Shown here: positions 22,228-33,734 of the stretch, in pieces | Numbering within the stretch: the first letter of the stretch is position 1 | How the letters are laid out: the number at the start of each line of letters is the position of its first letter | Translations under genes and position numbers: made by a program | Notes under the pieces: generated by a model | Seen by the model: only the letters and a program-made list of their open reading frames with translations | Databases searched by the model: none | Told to the model about the DNA's origin: nothing | From: Muscardinus avellanarius | Lineage: Eukaryota; Chordata; Mammalia; Rodentia; Gliridae | Assembly (NCBI GenBank): GCA_963383645.1 | Contig: OY726558.1 | Location: 179,023,134-179,087,133 of the forward strand | Direction: 5' to 3' | Length of the DNA: 64,000 nucleotides

Positions 22228-22570
22228 TTTTTAAAACTTTTTTTATTGGTGTGTTGTAGTAATGCATTTTAATGGAGTACAAGGTGATAGAGGCATAATA
22301 TATACATCACCCAGTTAGCCCTTACCTAATTCTAACCCCATTCCCTCTCACCTCCCTCCTTTTCATGTTTGGCTTAGTGATTCAAGTTGATTTGCTTGTG
22401 AGTGTACATCATGTCCATTAGGAAATTTTCTTCTCCTCACTCCTATTCCCCTCAGTTAGGTTGCCTTATTTGCTCATCTCTGGTTTCTCCTTCATCTAGT
22501 TTCTCATGACCCATTTTCTCCCTAGCTTTCACATATTAATGAGAAGATCGAATTTTCCACTTTCTCAGCA
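22228..22570 (-). mobile_element. L1 3'UTR fragment, antisense
   Basis: Starts TTTTTATTGGTGTGTTGTAG. It carries the antisense 3'UTR (CATCACCCAGTTAGCCCTTA, CCCATTCCCTCTCACCTCCC) and stops soon after the 3'UTR. Confidence 0.88.
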
Positions 22571-22629
22571 TATTTTTATAATCTATTGCATTTTCTTTAA
22601 ATATTGACAAATAAAATTAGACTACATTT

Positions 22630-22708
22630 GAACTGGGAAAGTAGACCAGTGGTAGAGTGCCTGCTTAATATGTTTGAGGCCCAGAATTTAAAGGATAGCC
22701 CTAAAACA
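22630..22708 (+). mobile_element. ID-like SINE monomer
   Basis: GACCAGTGGTAGAGTGCCTG is the tRNA-like ID body; an A-rich CAAACAAA tail follows. Confidence 0.75.
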
Positions 22709-24682
22709 AACAAACAAAATTAGTCTATATTATACTCCAAAATTAAAAATAATAGTTTTTTGTTTGTTTTTCTTTGGATATCCCAGTTTCCCAATTATTT
22801 TAACTACTAAGTAACTAGTAAGTACTTAACATTAGAGTACCACTATCATGATGCTAATGATGATAATCTTAAAATAATTAAAATAATAGCTAATGTGTGA
22901 AAATAATTTTATACAGTTAAGTAATATATTAAAATTATTCTACATGAATGATCTAATCAATCTGAAGAACTTTACAATTTATGATTATTATTATAATATT
23001 TTAGAAATAAATCTCATGCCTCATCTGATTTGTCTTTGTCTTTATGATCCTAGAAAACCATAGCTCTGAAAAGAATTTGTTCATTTAAATAAACTCAAAT
23101 TTAAAACAGTATTAAAATAATAGAATAGAAACTCATTGTTTCTATATGGCTATTATAAATAATTTAAGCCAACTTTTAGACAAAGCAAGATTCCATTTTA
23201 TGGAATTATTAAAGAGAAGCAGGGATATTTGTTAGTCATCAAAATTTCTAAATCACGGAGGAACACATTTGAAAGTAGATTATCACTATGTTTTTATAAA
23301 TGTATTTAATTTTTATGTAGTTACCTTTTACTTGCATTATTGAAAAAATATCAGCATTAAAAATTTTTGTTTCCTGAGGTATCAAAAATAAAGTACAATA
23401 GTGCTAGTAACATTTTGTTGAAAACAAATTATTAAATTTTTAACACAGTGTACAGAAATACTATTAGTAAAATATCCCAAATATGCAATTATGTTAGACA
23501 GTAAAAAATGTTTTCTAGTTGAGTGATATAATTTCTGTGCTGTGGAAATCATCCTTTCCCTTTAGCCTACCTATTAGAAAAGGCTTCATTTATCTACCTT
23601 CCTTAAGTCCCAATTTGATACAATTGACTGAACCAAACTCCCTTAAAACAGAACAAGGTGCTGGTGATGGTCAATTAATTGAAAAATATTAGGGTGTGAA
23701 AATTGTGGAGGACAAAGAGATGGATTAGGAAGAAACCCAAAGGAAGCATCTCCATTACAAACGTTTGACGGGTGGGAGATAAGTGTTTTCTTTGTCTGAG
23801 AATTGCATGGACATTAGTGTAGGTCAACTGGTTTTTAATTATTTTACCTGAGGTTTCCTAATCATATATCTAGTTTTAGAGATGACAAACACTGAGTAGA
23901 TATATTCTGATGTCAAATAAATGAAAGTGACCTTGCATGTAAGTTAGAAACTGAGCTGAGGCACCAGACCTAGTACTGTGTAGTTTCATGATTCTCCAGA
24001 AATCAGCAGTGCATCCCCATAAGATAAAAACAGTTTTTAAGCACATCATACCAAAAAAAATCCTAGCCAACTATATTTAAATCTTTCTCTAAGTGGGCTG
24101 CTTGAACAAAATATCTGAGACTGTAAAATTTAAAAACAAATGTATTTCTAAAGTTCTGGAGTATGGGAGGTCCCAGATCAAGGCAAAAGAGATTTGTTTG
24201 GTGAGGGCTACATCCTCTAAAAAGAAGAAAAATGGTACTTTCACATGATATAATGCAAAATGGCAAGAGAATCTAACGTGCAAAGGCAATTTTATTAAGG
24301 TCTTAATCTTATCCACAAGAAAATGGACTCAATGATTTAATCACCTCTTAAAACTCCCACCAACTAATACCATCCTATAAAAAATACCTGAATTTGTGAA
24401 AAAAGAAACATTAGAAGCAGCAAGTAAGTAGATGACTATGCATAGCTGTTTATTAAGAAAACAAATAAATAGTAATCAATACCTTTTATTTTCAGAACTG
24501 TAAAATGGGAAGACAGTGGGAGTGATGAGAGGGTCTAATATATTTTTCTATTTTGCCCAGAGCTCTTGGAACCATAAATAAAGTTTTGGTGGTATCTTAC
24601 TCTGTTAGATAAGGAGATTACATTTATATGTTAAACAGGTAGTAAGCCTTATTACTATCAATTTTAGTAATTGTAATCATAT
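22709..24682. other. Intergenic sequence, nothing recognised
   Basis: Mostly AT-rich, no recognised repeat. The minus-strand frames around 23876-24316 overlap each other in different frames and show no domain. Confidence 0.5.
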
Positions 24683-24695
24683 AAAAAGTTATTGA

Positions 24696-24898
24696 GCCGG
24701 TTGTGGTGGCACACTCTTATAATCCCAGCATTCAGGAGTCTGAGACCAGAGGATCATGGTTTGTGGACAGCCTCATTTACATATGCCCTACACAACGTAG
24801 TGAGACCCTATTTCAAAATAAAGATTTAAAAAATAGGGCAGGAGGTGTAGCTTGGAGGTCAAATGCCCCTGGGTTCCATCCCCAGACCTACAAAAAAA
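24696..24898 (+). mobile_element. B1-dID SINE with TSD
   Basis: Starts GCCGGTTGTGGTGGCACACT and ends GGGTTCCATCCCCAGACCT plus an A-run. Flanking duplications AAAAAGTTATTGA lie at 24683-24695 and 24899-24911. Confidence 0.95.
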
Positions 24899-24975
24899 AA
24901 AAAGTTATTGAAATCAGAGTAAGATATCAAGGAAAGATCCCATTATTTCTCAGCAAAAAAAAAAAAAAAAAAAAA

Positions 24976-26211
24976 GTGGATTAAAACTGCATAGTTGGCA
25001 ACCCTTATAGTAAATATGATGCCAAATCATGTTTGTCTCTCAACTGGTTGAGATGTAAAACATAATGCCAAATCATATTTATATCTCAATCAGTTTATTC
25101 ATGCATACATACATAGATGTGTGTGAGAGTTAACTTTTTTAGCCTGTCTACTTGATAAACGTTGTTATTGCTATCAGAATATTTACAACAAAAGTGCTAC
25201 TGACTTAATATATTAAATGCTAATATATATTTTTATTAATTTATAAAATAACTTATAGTTCATATAAAATATGGATTTGATATGTTGAATATATTATAAT
25301 TTATGTGATAAAAATGACATAGGTGTTCACCATTCTGCTACTATTTAATTATCACTTGGATATGAATAACTATGTCATTATTCTGCAATGTAGGACGTGT
25401 TTAATCTTTATTCTCATCACATGTAGATTTGTCATGGGGACATCCACCAGACCAAGAGGACGAAACTATAAAAGTTTTAGTTCTCCATAGATTTTGTCAG
25501 TTTTCTTATCATCTCCAAGGTCATAATTATTCAGAAAATTGAGAACTATATTACCTAAGGAATTGATGGAGATCACAATCTAGTCACTTTAATACTAAAA
25601 GGTTTAACTTCTTATGAAATTAGAAACTCTCACAAAGACTAAAACCAACAGAAGAGATGTATTATAGCTAAGTTAATAAAAATGCCCTACAGCTATGATC
25701 TGTAAGATGGAGTCTGATGGGAATTAAATATGTCACTTTACAACCTGTCACAGTGCTCACATCTTCTGAATTTTTAAAGTTAAAACAAAACCTAGTCTAA
25801 AACTTTATATTTGAATGTCAGTAGAAGACATTTTAAATCCCTTATAAACAATGCATGACTTCAGGTTTCTGTAGAAAGCAATAGTTATTACAGGTAATAT
25901 TTTAGATAATTTAGTTTTAAAATATTGTTTTTATCAAGATCACCAAGAAATGTAAAGCAATATATTTCACATTAAAATGTCATTACTTCTTAAAACCAAT
26001 ATTGTTCCACTATGAACTTTCCCAGTAATGATACGATAAGTATCCATAATAATACAGATATGTAATTTAGATTTTTTTCTATTTTAACTTTAATTATCAA
26101 ATATACAAGTATTTTTTTGATTGTTTACTACTTGCTGGTACCTGGCTTCAAGTACTGCAAAATGGCACTAGAAAAATAATCAGCATTTCTTCTTAACAGA
26201 AAGATAACTAG
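24976..26211. other. AT-rich intergenic sequence, nothing recognised
   Basis: A 20-base A-run ends at about 24975. Beyond it no repeat or gene is recognised. Confidence 0.5.
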
Positions 26212-26406
26212 AGCCAGGCATGGTGGCACACACTTGTAATCCCCATGCTTGGGAGGTGGAGACAGGAGGATCACACAGGTTTGAAATCAGCCTCTTAAGA
26301 GACCCTGTTTCCAAATAAAAATATAAAAATGGGTCTGGGAGTATATCCTGGAGGTAGAAGGGTTTCCAGGAACCCCAATAAAACAAAAAAAAATAAATAA
26401 ATAAAT
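26212..26406 (+). mobile_element. B1-dID SINE
   Basis: AGCCAGGCATGGTGGCACAC to GGGTTTCCAGGAACCCCAAT with an (AAAT)n tail. Confidence 0.92.
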
Positions 26407-26435
26407 CTAGAATAAATGAATATATGTATTAAAAA

Positions 26436-26477
26436 ATATATATGTGTGTGTGTATACATATATATATATATATATGC
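26436..26477. repeat. (TA)n(TG)n compound microsatellite
   Basis: Mixed TATG/TGTG/TATA dinucleotide tract. Confidence 0.9.
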
Positions 26478-26679
26478 AATGTTATTTTAATAGGTTATAT
26501 AAAATTACTAAATCAGGGTAAAAAAAACTAGATAATAAAAAATAGGTGAGTCCAAGACTATGCACAACTTTTCAGATATTTGATCCATGTTTTCAAATAA
26601 GGACCCACATTCAGAAAAGGAGTAAAATATTCTTATTTAACTGTTGGTGAGACCTTTGGGAATGCGAATACAAAAACAT

Positions 26680-27010
26680 ATATCCCTCAGTATACATGTA
26701 GAATTAGTTTCAGGACCACTGAAGATAACAAAATCTGTGGATAGTCAAATCTTTAATATAAAATGGCATAGTATTTGCATATAACCATACACATTTTTTC
26801 ATATTCTTTAAATCAACTCCAGATTGCTACCATATCCAATAAAATGAAAGTGTAATTTAAGTACTTGTTTATTGTATTATTTAGGGAATATGGTAAGAAA
26901 AAGTCTCTACATGTTCAGTACAGATGCAATATTACTTTAGAAATTTGGACCCATGGTCATCTGAATCTGCAGACATAAATAAGAAGCTGTGGATATGTAG
27001 ACCACATATC
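26680..27010 (-). mobile_element. Tigger-type (pogo/Tc1-mariner) DNA transposon remnant
   Basis: The sequence has the layout of a mammal-wide Tigger-class element: TCCCTCAGTATACATGTAGA, TTTCAGGACCACTGAAGATA, AAATGGCATAGTATTTGCAT, GTTCAGTACAGATGCAATAT, and a decayed inverted end near GACCACATATCC. It is non-coding and old. The exact subfamily was not decided, and the strand is nominal. Confidence 0.65.
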
Positions 27011-27029
27011 CTAAGGGACCACTTGCCAT

Positions 27030-27290
27030 AATATTTCTGGTTTAAAGCAGCATTTATTGTTCACAGTTCTTGAGGTCAGAAAGCCCATTAACAAATTACT
27101 GCAGATTTGTTGTCTGAGAGCCAAACTTTCCATTCATAGATGGTATTTTCTTACTCTCTAGCTGTGCACCCACCTGTTGAAAGTGGTGATGGAGCTCTCT
27201 TTGACTGTTGTTACCGGGAACTAGTTACATTTGTAAGAATTCTGTCCATATGATCTTCTCCCTCCCAAAGGCTGACTTTCTAATATAATA
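27030..27290. mobile_element. Old LTR-like interspersed repeat, tentative
   Basis: CATTTATTGTTCACAGTTCT and CATATGATCTTCTCCCTCCC resemble antisense parts of the same old repeat class seen at 21420-21790. Confidence 0.35.
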
Positions 27291-27574
27291 ACATTGCTCA
27301 TTAGCTTTTAACATGTGAATCGAGAAAAAATATACCCAATTTTTTCATACTTGTCTTCAAATTATTGACTTTTAACAAGTGGCCAAATATTTTTATGATT
27401 TATAGGGCCCTGAAAACTATGAAACAAGTTATAGGTCATACTATATAGAATATAGATACACGAAGGAAGGGATATGTTGCAAAATTATATTTTGTCAGAA
27501 ATTTGAAACCATAATTTATAAAGATGCAAACTTGGAGGGATCAACTAGTGATGAAGAAAGAAAAAGAAGAGGAT

Positions 27575-27763
27575 TTTTGTGTGTGTGTGGTACTGGGGTT
27601 TCTGGAAGCCCTTCTACTTCTGGGATACACTCCCAGACCTATTTTATATTTTTATTTGGAAACAGGGTCTCTTAAGCCAACTCGGCTGGCTTCGTACCTG
27701 CGCGATCCTCCTGTCTCCATGTCCCATGCATGGGGATTACAAGTGTGCACCACCACACCCAGC
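27575..27763 (-). mobile_element. B1-dID SINE, antisense, with TSD
   Basis: Full antisense dimer with a GT-rich tail. Duplications AAAGAAGAGGAT (27563-27574) and AAAGAAGAGCAT (27764-27775) flank it. Confidence 0.95.
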
Positions 27764-27934
27764 AAAGAAGAGCATCTTTAATGAAAGGAAGAAAAGCAAA
27801 CATCAACAACAAGCACCAAGAAAAAACTGACTACATATATCCCATTCTGGCTGCCATAATTGTATAGCAGATGAGCTTACACACCAATGGTTAATATTCT
27901 TTTCTTTCTTCCTTTTTTTCTTTCTTCCTTCTGT

Positions 27935-28114
27935 GTGTTTGTTACTGGGAACTAAACCCAATGGTGTTTCACTTCTAGGCTATACTCCTAGTTCTCTTTT
28001 ATTTTAAAATAGAGTCTCTCTCATTATGTTTCTGTGGCTGACCTTGAACCTGTGATCCTCCTGTCTCAGCCTTCCAAGTACTAGAATTACAGATGTGCAC
28101 CACTACACCCTGGT
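27935..28114 (-). mobile_element. B1-dID-type SINE, antisense, diverged
   Basis: Antisense ID block (TTACTGGGAACTAAACCCAA) and B1 block (TGTGATCCTCCTGTCTCAGC), after a TTCTTTCC-rich tail. Confidence 0.85.
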
Positions 28115-28779
28115 TTGATTTATTGTCTTTAAAACGACACTACTTTTTTAGATACCTAGAAAAAGAACAAGCAATGGCTCTGAAGGCGCAATACTACCAT
28201 ATTTATGGCTTGCCAAATAATATGAAATCAAACACTAGAATATTTTTGACTATTATATCTTTTACACAAGAGCTTGATTTGGCTGCTCATATCTCTTCTA
28301 CTACTTATTCCATAAGTGACTCATTCTAATGAAGGAACCTTACTTCTAAGGACTTTATTTTTATTCTTTTAATATGATTGCATAATAGATAAGAGTTAAT
28401 ATTTTCTTTTATTGGAAAAATCACTATCACGAGAAGTCATTTAGTAAAAAAAAAAAAATCCCACTAAATATGTCTAAGCTATAATGAATTTAACAAAAAC
28501 AACATGAAAAACCAATTTCTCAACCCTAAAAAACCTTGCATTGTCATAAAAATGCTTAGGATTTTATGTTAGATTCGAGATATTGGGTAGGAGAGATGGC
28601 TATACTTTGGGATTAGCCTATGTAGTTAGCCTCTTTGTAAATCTACACTTTCTGAAATTTTACCAATATTACATTTCAACCTTCCTTGTAAGCTTCAGGT
28701 GACCCATCCAGGTGTGTAGGAAACCTTACAATTAGCTAACAAAAGAAGACTCACAGTTGTAAAAGTTCACAGTTTTGTA
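28115..28779. other. Intergenic sequence, nothing recognised
   Basis: No repeat or credible exon. The 78-codon frame at 28093-28329 starts inside the SINE and has no domain. Confidence 0.5.
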
Positions 28780-29105
28780 GAGGCATTTATGCCCTCCTGA
28801 GGAAAAAAATAAACTGGATAAAAACAGAGCCATAGGAGGAACTCTAGAGGAAGGAGATTCTATAAATGAACAAATAAGGCAACCAAACTGAGAGGATAGG
28901 AGGGGGGGAAGGGTAAATCTCTAATGCACATGATGTACTTTAACAAACATATCAATATTAATTACTAAGCCAAACATGAGAAGAAGAGAGGGGAAGGGAA
29001 TGGGGTGGGACCTGCATAAGGGCTAATTGGGTGATGTGCTTGTATGTCTCCGTCACCTTGCATCCCATTAAGATGCATGGATACAATGTGCCAATGGAAA
29101 AAAAT
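28780..29105 (+). mobile_element. L1 3'UTR fragment with purine-rich tract
   Basis: AACTCTAGAGGAAGGAGATT, a GGATAGGAGGGGGGGAAGGG tract, CATATCAATATTAATTACTA and the end ATACAATGTGCCAATGGAAA mark the lineage L1 3'UTR. Confidence 0.85.
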
Positions 29106-29756
29106 ATATAAAAATAAATAATTTACTTTAGAAAACATATTTGCACAAAGAAAACATCAAGGCACACAAAAAATGTTCTGTGTGCCCAGCTGATACATAA
29201 TTCTTTTTAAAACTTCCTGCTGGTTTACAGCCAAGGACTTTCTTAATGGCCTGGGAGATATCACTTAGAAATAAAATTATTAAAGAAGATAGCACCTTTG
29301 TCCTACCAACAGGTACCTACCTTGCTCTAGTTTTAGAACTACCTGTCATAATATTAAGAGTTTACTTCTACATTTTGAAAGCAATGAGCTCAAATATCAT
29401 TTTTTGTCTGTATGTAATTTACATATTTATTTGATCATAGATTAAGCTATACTTTTTGGTATGCAAGTACAATACCACACTAAAAATAGAATACGTCAAG
29501 TAAGTGACCCATTAAGATGAGTACAAAATCTTTATACTAATAAACAAGATAGGAATTAGAATTTTTGTAATTAATTTTAAGCTTTCTGCTTTTTTACTAT
29601 AAAATGTAAATAAACTCTCACTGCATAATTATGGCTATCAAAATGTTGCCTACCTTATTTTCAGAAGGATGCCTATGTCTATAAGTGTAACAACTATTTT
29701 CTTACATTATTTGTTTTTAATTTCCATGTTATTTTAAAATTTTAAAAGTAAATTAA
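29106..29756. other. Intergenic sequence, nothing recognised
   Basis: AT-rich; the 62-codon frame at 29246-29434 shows no domain. Confidence 0.5.
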
Positions 29757-29996
29757 AGCCGGGCGTGGTGGCGCACGCTTGTAATCCCTGCGCTTGGGAG
29801 GCAGAGACAGGAGGATCGCGCAGGTTCGAAGCCAGCCACGCGTGCTGGCTTAGGAGACCCTGTTTCCAAATAAAAATGTAAAAATAGGTCTGGGAGTGTA
29901 GCCCGGAGGTAGAAGGGATTCCAGGAACCCCAGTACCACCAAAAATAAATAAATAAATAAATAAATAATTAAATAAATAAATAAATAAATAAAGTA
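29757..29996 (+). mobile_element. Young B1-dID SINE with (AAAT)n tail
   Basis: Near-consensus dimer starting AGCCGGGCGTGGTGGCGCAC with CpGs intact, ending CCAGTACCACC and about 50 bp of AAAT repeats. Confidence 0.96.
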
Positions 29997-30010
29997 AATA
30001 ATTTGTTGTG

Positions 30011-30259
30011 AAGTTGGTCGTGGTGCCACACTCTTGTAATCCTAGCATTTGGGAGGCTGAGACCAGAGGACCATGGACAACCTCAGCTTCTTAGTGAGGC
30101 CCTCTGCAACTTAGTGAGACCCTATTTCAAAATAAAAGAATAAAAAATAGGGCAGGGGATGTAGCTCGGATCTCAAATGCCCATGGGTTCCATCCCAACC
30201 CCCCCCCCCCACACACACACACAAAAAAAATAAATAAATAAATAAAAAATAATAATAAT
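30011..30259 (+). mobile_element. B1-dID SINE with TSD, inserted at the tail of the previous SINE
   Basis: Older-type dimer with a compound tail of C12, (AC)n, (AAAT)n and (AAT)n. Exact duplications AATAATTTGTTGTG (29997-30010 and 30260-30273) show it entered next to the preceding A-rich tail. Confidence 0.93.
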
Positions 30260-30273
30260 AATAATTTGTTGTG

Positions 30274-31572
30274 GTCATTACTTTGGAACTGGATGATTAA
30301 CTCAACCTAAAACAAGTTTCCTAAATATTGGTTTGACATTATTTTCTTTCAACAATATGCAAACTAATATAAAATTATTGATAATTGAATGCTGAGGTAT
30401 ATTTAATTTTAAAAAGAAAATAAAGCTTTTGTGTCTTTTAAAAATTAACCTGAAATTGGTTGTCAGATGTTAAAAAATAACAATAAGAAAAGTAAAAACT
30501 GGATCACAATCAGAAATCATCTATAACCTGGAATCAATTTGTAAAATAACACCCACCTATTATTAGTGACAAGTTAAAAAGATTTTATACAGAAATTTGC
30601 TGAACTATGAAAGTAATATATGTAGCAAGAAATAATTTGCATATTATATATTTTTCTACTTTTTACTTTTTTCTATTATGTTTGATGACAGAAATTTTTC
30701 AAAAATAAATTGAAAGCAGCAGCTGCTTGTTCATCTAAATTAATTTCTTTCACTTTTATAATTGTTATGCTTTGTTCAACATGAACAACCACATAATGTA
30801 GTAATGATTTTAAAATGAGATTACAACACAAATAACAAATAGACATAACTGACTATATTATTAATTAAACAACTATTTCTTTAAAAACAAAACAAGAAAT
30901 TTTGCTTAGTCAGATGTTTTACTAGGTATTACTATGTACATTTTGGAGTAGAAATAAATGATATTGCTATAAATTAAATATGAGAAATCACTAACACAAG
31001 AATAATTTTGCAAATTTTAAATCAATGTTCATACTTTATAGATGGAATAAAAAAGTTTTGGCTTCTTTATATATTTCATTGTTTTGAAAAATGAGTATGT
31101 CCTCCTGTTTCTAAGTTTATCACTCATTTTTATCTATAAACTGTAAGGTAAGCCTGCATAAATTTAAGCACAATATCAAACCAAATTAAAAAATGGAACT
31201 TAAAAATAATTAAAAAGTACTGGCATTAGTATACAGATAAAGAAATATAAATCAGATCAAATTGAATTGGCTGGCATACAAATATGAAAATATTGTTGCT
31301 CTGATTAATTCTGTGTGGACTCTACATGACCTAATGCTTGATTTATCTAATAGAATAATTCAATTTTCACTCTTCTGAGAGCCGCTGTAAAATCATGTCA
31401 AATAGAATTAACTTGTTAAAATTGTGTACATTTTAGGCAACAACAAATAGTAGTATAAATACAACAAAACTTGAAATTTAGAAATACGAAGCATGTAAAA
31501 TAAGAATGGAATTTGAATAATTATCATGAATATGAGTAAGTATTATATGCTAACAGAGCTAAGTAAACATGT
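30274..31572. other. AT-rich intergenic sequence, nothing recognised
   Basis: No repeat family or coding potential seen. Confidence 0.5.
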
Positions 31573-31587
31573 CTAACTTCAGATTTT

Positions 31588-31777
31588 TTTGTTTTTTTGT
31601 TTTTTGGTGGTACTGGGGATGAAACCCTTCTACGTCTGGGCTACACTCCCAGGCCTATTTAATATTTTATTTGGAAACAGGATCTCTTAAGCCAGCGCGG
31701 CTGGCTTCAAACCTGCGCCATCCTCCTGTCTACACCTCCCAAGCACGGGGATTACAAGCGTGCGCCACCACGCCTGG
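31588..31777 (-). mobile_element. Young B1-dID SINE, antisense, with TSD
   Basis: Full antisense dimer. Duplications CTAACTTCAGATTTT (31573-31587) and CTAACATCAGATTTT (31778-31792) flank it. Confidence 0.94.
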
Positions 31778-32249
31778 CTAACATCAGATTTTTAGAGTAG
31801 AAGTGAGTTGGAGTGATTCATGACTATGTAGGAGAGTAATTGATTTATTAATAAGGTCTGAATTAAGCAATGATTTTAATTTTGCTGCAAACATATTACT
31901 TAATTTTTGAAATTTGTGAATTTTGAAGTGATTTTAGCAAATAGAGAAACTGATGCCTTCCTCAAAAAACTTTATGCCTGTCTTTATTTTGTTCTTACTA
32001 TTGTTATCGTTGGAGCTGGCTCACTAAAGTTGATTATGTTTATCACTTCTTAGCTCTATTTTCAGAAATGTTGTGTTATGTAGCCATGGTGAGAATATTT
32101 ATACCATAGAAAATGACAATGATAAAAAATAACCTGTCTGTATATTTGAAGAGAAATCCTTCAAAATAAAATACAGTTGGGTCTTGCCTTCCTGACTTTT
32201 GTTTGGTTGCTTAGTACCTTTACATTTAACCTAAATATTTATATGGTGA

Positions 32250-32870
32250 GGCTTACGTTTACCAGTCCCCAGTTTCTTGATTGGCACAAAGCAGGCACAC
32301 AAAACAATGAATCAGAAGATACAGAAACAAATTCAAACACTTATAGTCAATCTTCAACAAAGGGGCTAACAACACACAACGGAGAAAAGTCATCCTTTTC
32401 AATAAATGGTGCTGGTAAAACTGGCTATCCATTTGTAGAAAATTGGAATTAAATCCTTACCTCTCCCTGTGCACAGGAATCAACTTGAGATAAATTAAAG
32501 ACCTGGAAGTTATACCAGACTATGAAGCTATTACAGGAGGGCATAGTTTCAATGCTCCAACATACAGGCACAGGTTGAAACTTTCTTGACAAAACTCCCA
32601 AAGCTCAGAAAATTTAAACAAGAACTAATAAGTGAGATAACATCAAACTAGAAAGTTTCTACTCATCAAAGAAAATCATCAAGAGTCTAAAGAGAAAGCC
32701 TACTGAATGAAAAAATAATATTTACCAGCTCTCCTTTTGACAGAGAACTAATATCTACAATATACAAGGAATTGTAAAGACTTAACACTAGAAAAACAAA
32801 TAAGCCCTAGTGTTTTCAAAATGAAAATACACACTGCCTTCAACCAGCAATCACCAGATGCATGTGTACC
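32250..32870 (+). mobile_element. L1 ORF2 internal fragment, decayed
   Basis: Plus-strand ORF2 landmarks follow in order: CAATAAATGGTGCTGGTAAA, AACTGGCTATCCATTTGTAG, AATTAAAGACCTGGAAGT, CTAATATCTACAATATACAA. Stops are frequent and there is no 3'UTR, so this is an old fragment. Confidence 0.85.
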
Positions 32871-33308
32871 TATATAAGACAGTTTGTTGAAGCTTTGAAT
32901 CAAGAAATGGACTTATCCTTATTTAATGAAAGTCGTACATGGCATGTTCTAATATAATGCTCCTTTTTCTTTATTGAAGATCTGATATTTAGACACTTTC
33001 ATAATTGATTTTAGCAAGATCTTCTAAAAGACTTATTGCACTTTCTACATCAATATGTGGTTTCTTATTTGACTTTTATGTTATAGAAATGGACTCTTCA
33101 ACTTCATGAGTCCACACATGCTAGCTTCAAATTTTTTTCTTCCTAATTTCTCTCAGCCTTCATATTATTAAATGTTAGGGCTTTTAATGCATTAGGCTTG
33201 AGCTTCTGGAAATGTGTTGTGGCTGGTCTTCTGCTATATCCAGTTCACTAAAACTTTTTTCATATAAACAAGGAGGCTTTTCTTGTTCCTATCATTTTTG
33301 TGTTTACT

Positions 33309-33322
33309 AGAAAAGCACTTTT
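33309..33322. repeat. Left target-site duplication of the composite retroposon
   Basis: AGAAAAGCACTTTT, repeated exactly at 38109-38122. The plus-strand sequence at the right copy is CACTTTT/AATTTTC, so the inferred first nick falls at TTTT/AA, the preferred L1 endonuclease target. Confidence 0.95.
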
Positions 33323-33734
33323 TTTTTTTTTTAATTAATTTATTTTTTAAATTGGTGCATTGTAGTCATATATCAATCACATTGGAGTACAAGACTTGAG
33401 AGGATATACAAGCACACATCATCCAATTAGCCCTCCTGCGGCCCCCGTCCCATTCCCTCCCCCTCCCTCCATCCCACACTTCTTTGGTGATTTACTTTGA
33501 TACATTTGTTTATGTACCTCCTGCATTTTAAAGAGGCTCCGTCCTCCAGTATTACATACCCTCTGATTGGTCACATTAGTTGCTTCACTATAGGGCCCTT
33601 TCTATAGCTCAACCTCTTCCTGTTGCCCGTTTCCTCCTAGTTATTGCTGATTAAGGGAAGCGTCTGATTTATATTTTCTGCGATATTTCTCTGTGCATGC
33701 TGCGTTGCAAGTACCAATCCCACTCTTGATGGTC
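33323..33734 (-). mobile_element. L1 3'UTR-derived tail of the composite retroposon
   Basis: Antisense L1 end: AAATTGGTGCATTGTAGTCA, CATCATCCAATTAGCCCTCC, CCCATTCCCTCCCCCTCCCT. It stays colinear with the other L1 3'UTRs in the window up to about GAAGCGTCTGATTTATATTT (about 33660-33680). It then leaves L1 and enters a short bridge (GATATTTCTCTGTGCATGCT) into the VNTR. The same departure point is seen in the copy at 18152-18709. Confidence 0.9.
33339..33344 (-). promoter_or_regulatory. Poly(A) signal of the composite retroposon
   Basis: TTTATT on the plus strand reads AATAAA in the element's sense. It lies a few bases upstream of the A-tail. Confidence 0.65.

Noticed and set aside
26680..27010. 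Possible exon or conserved element
   Set aside because: The layout matches a mammal-wide Tigger-type transposon remnant.
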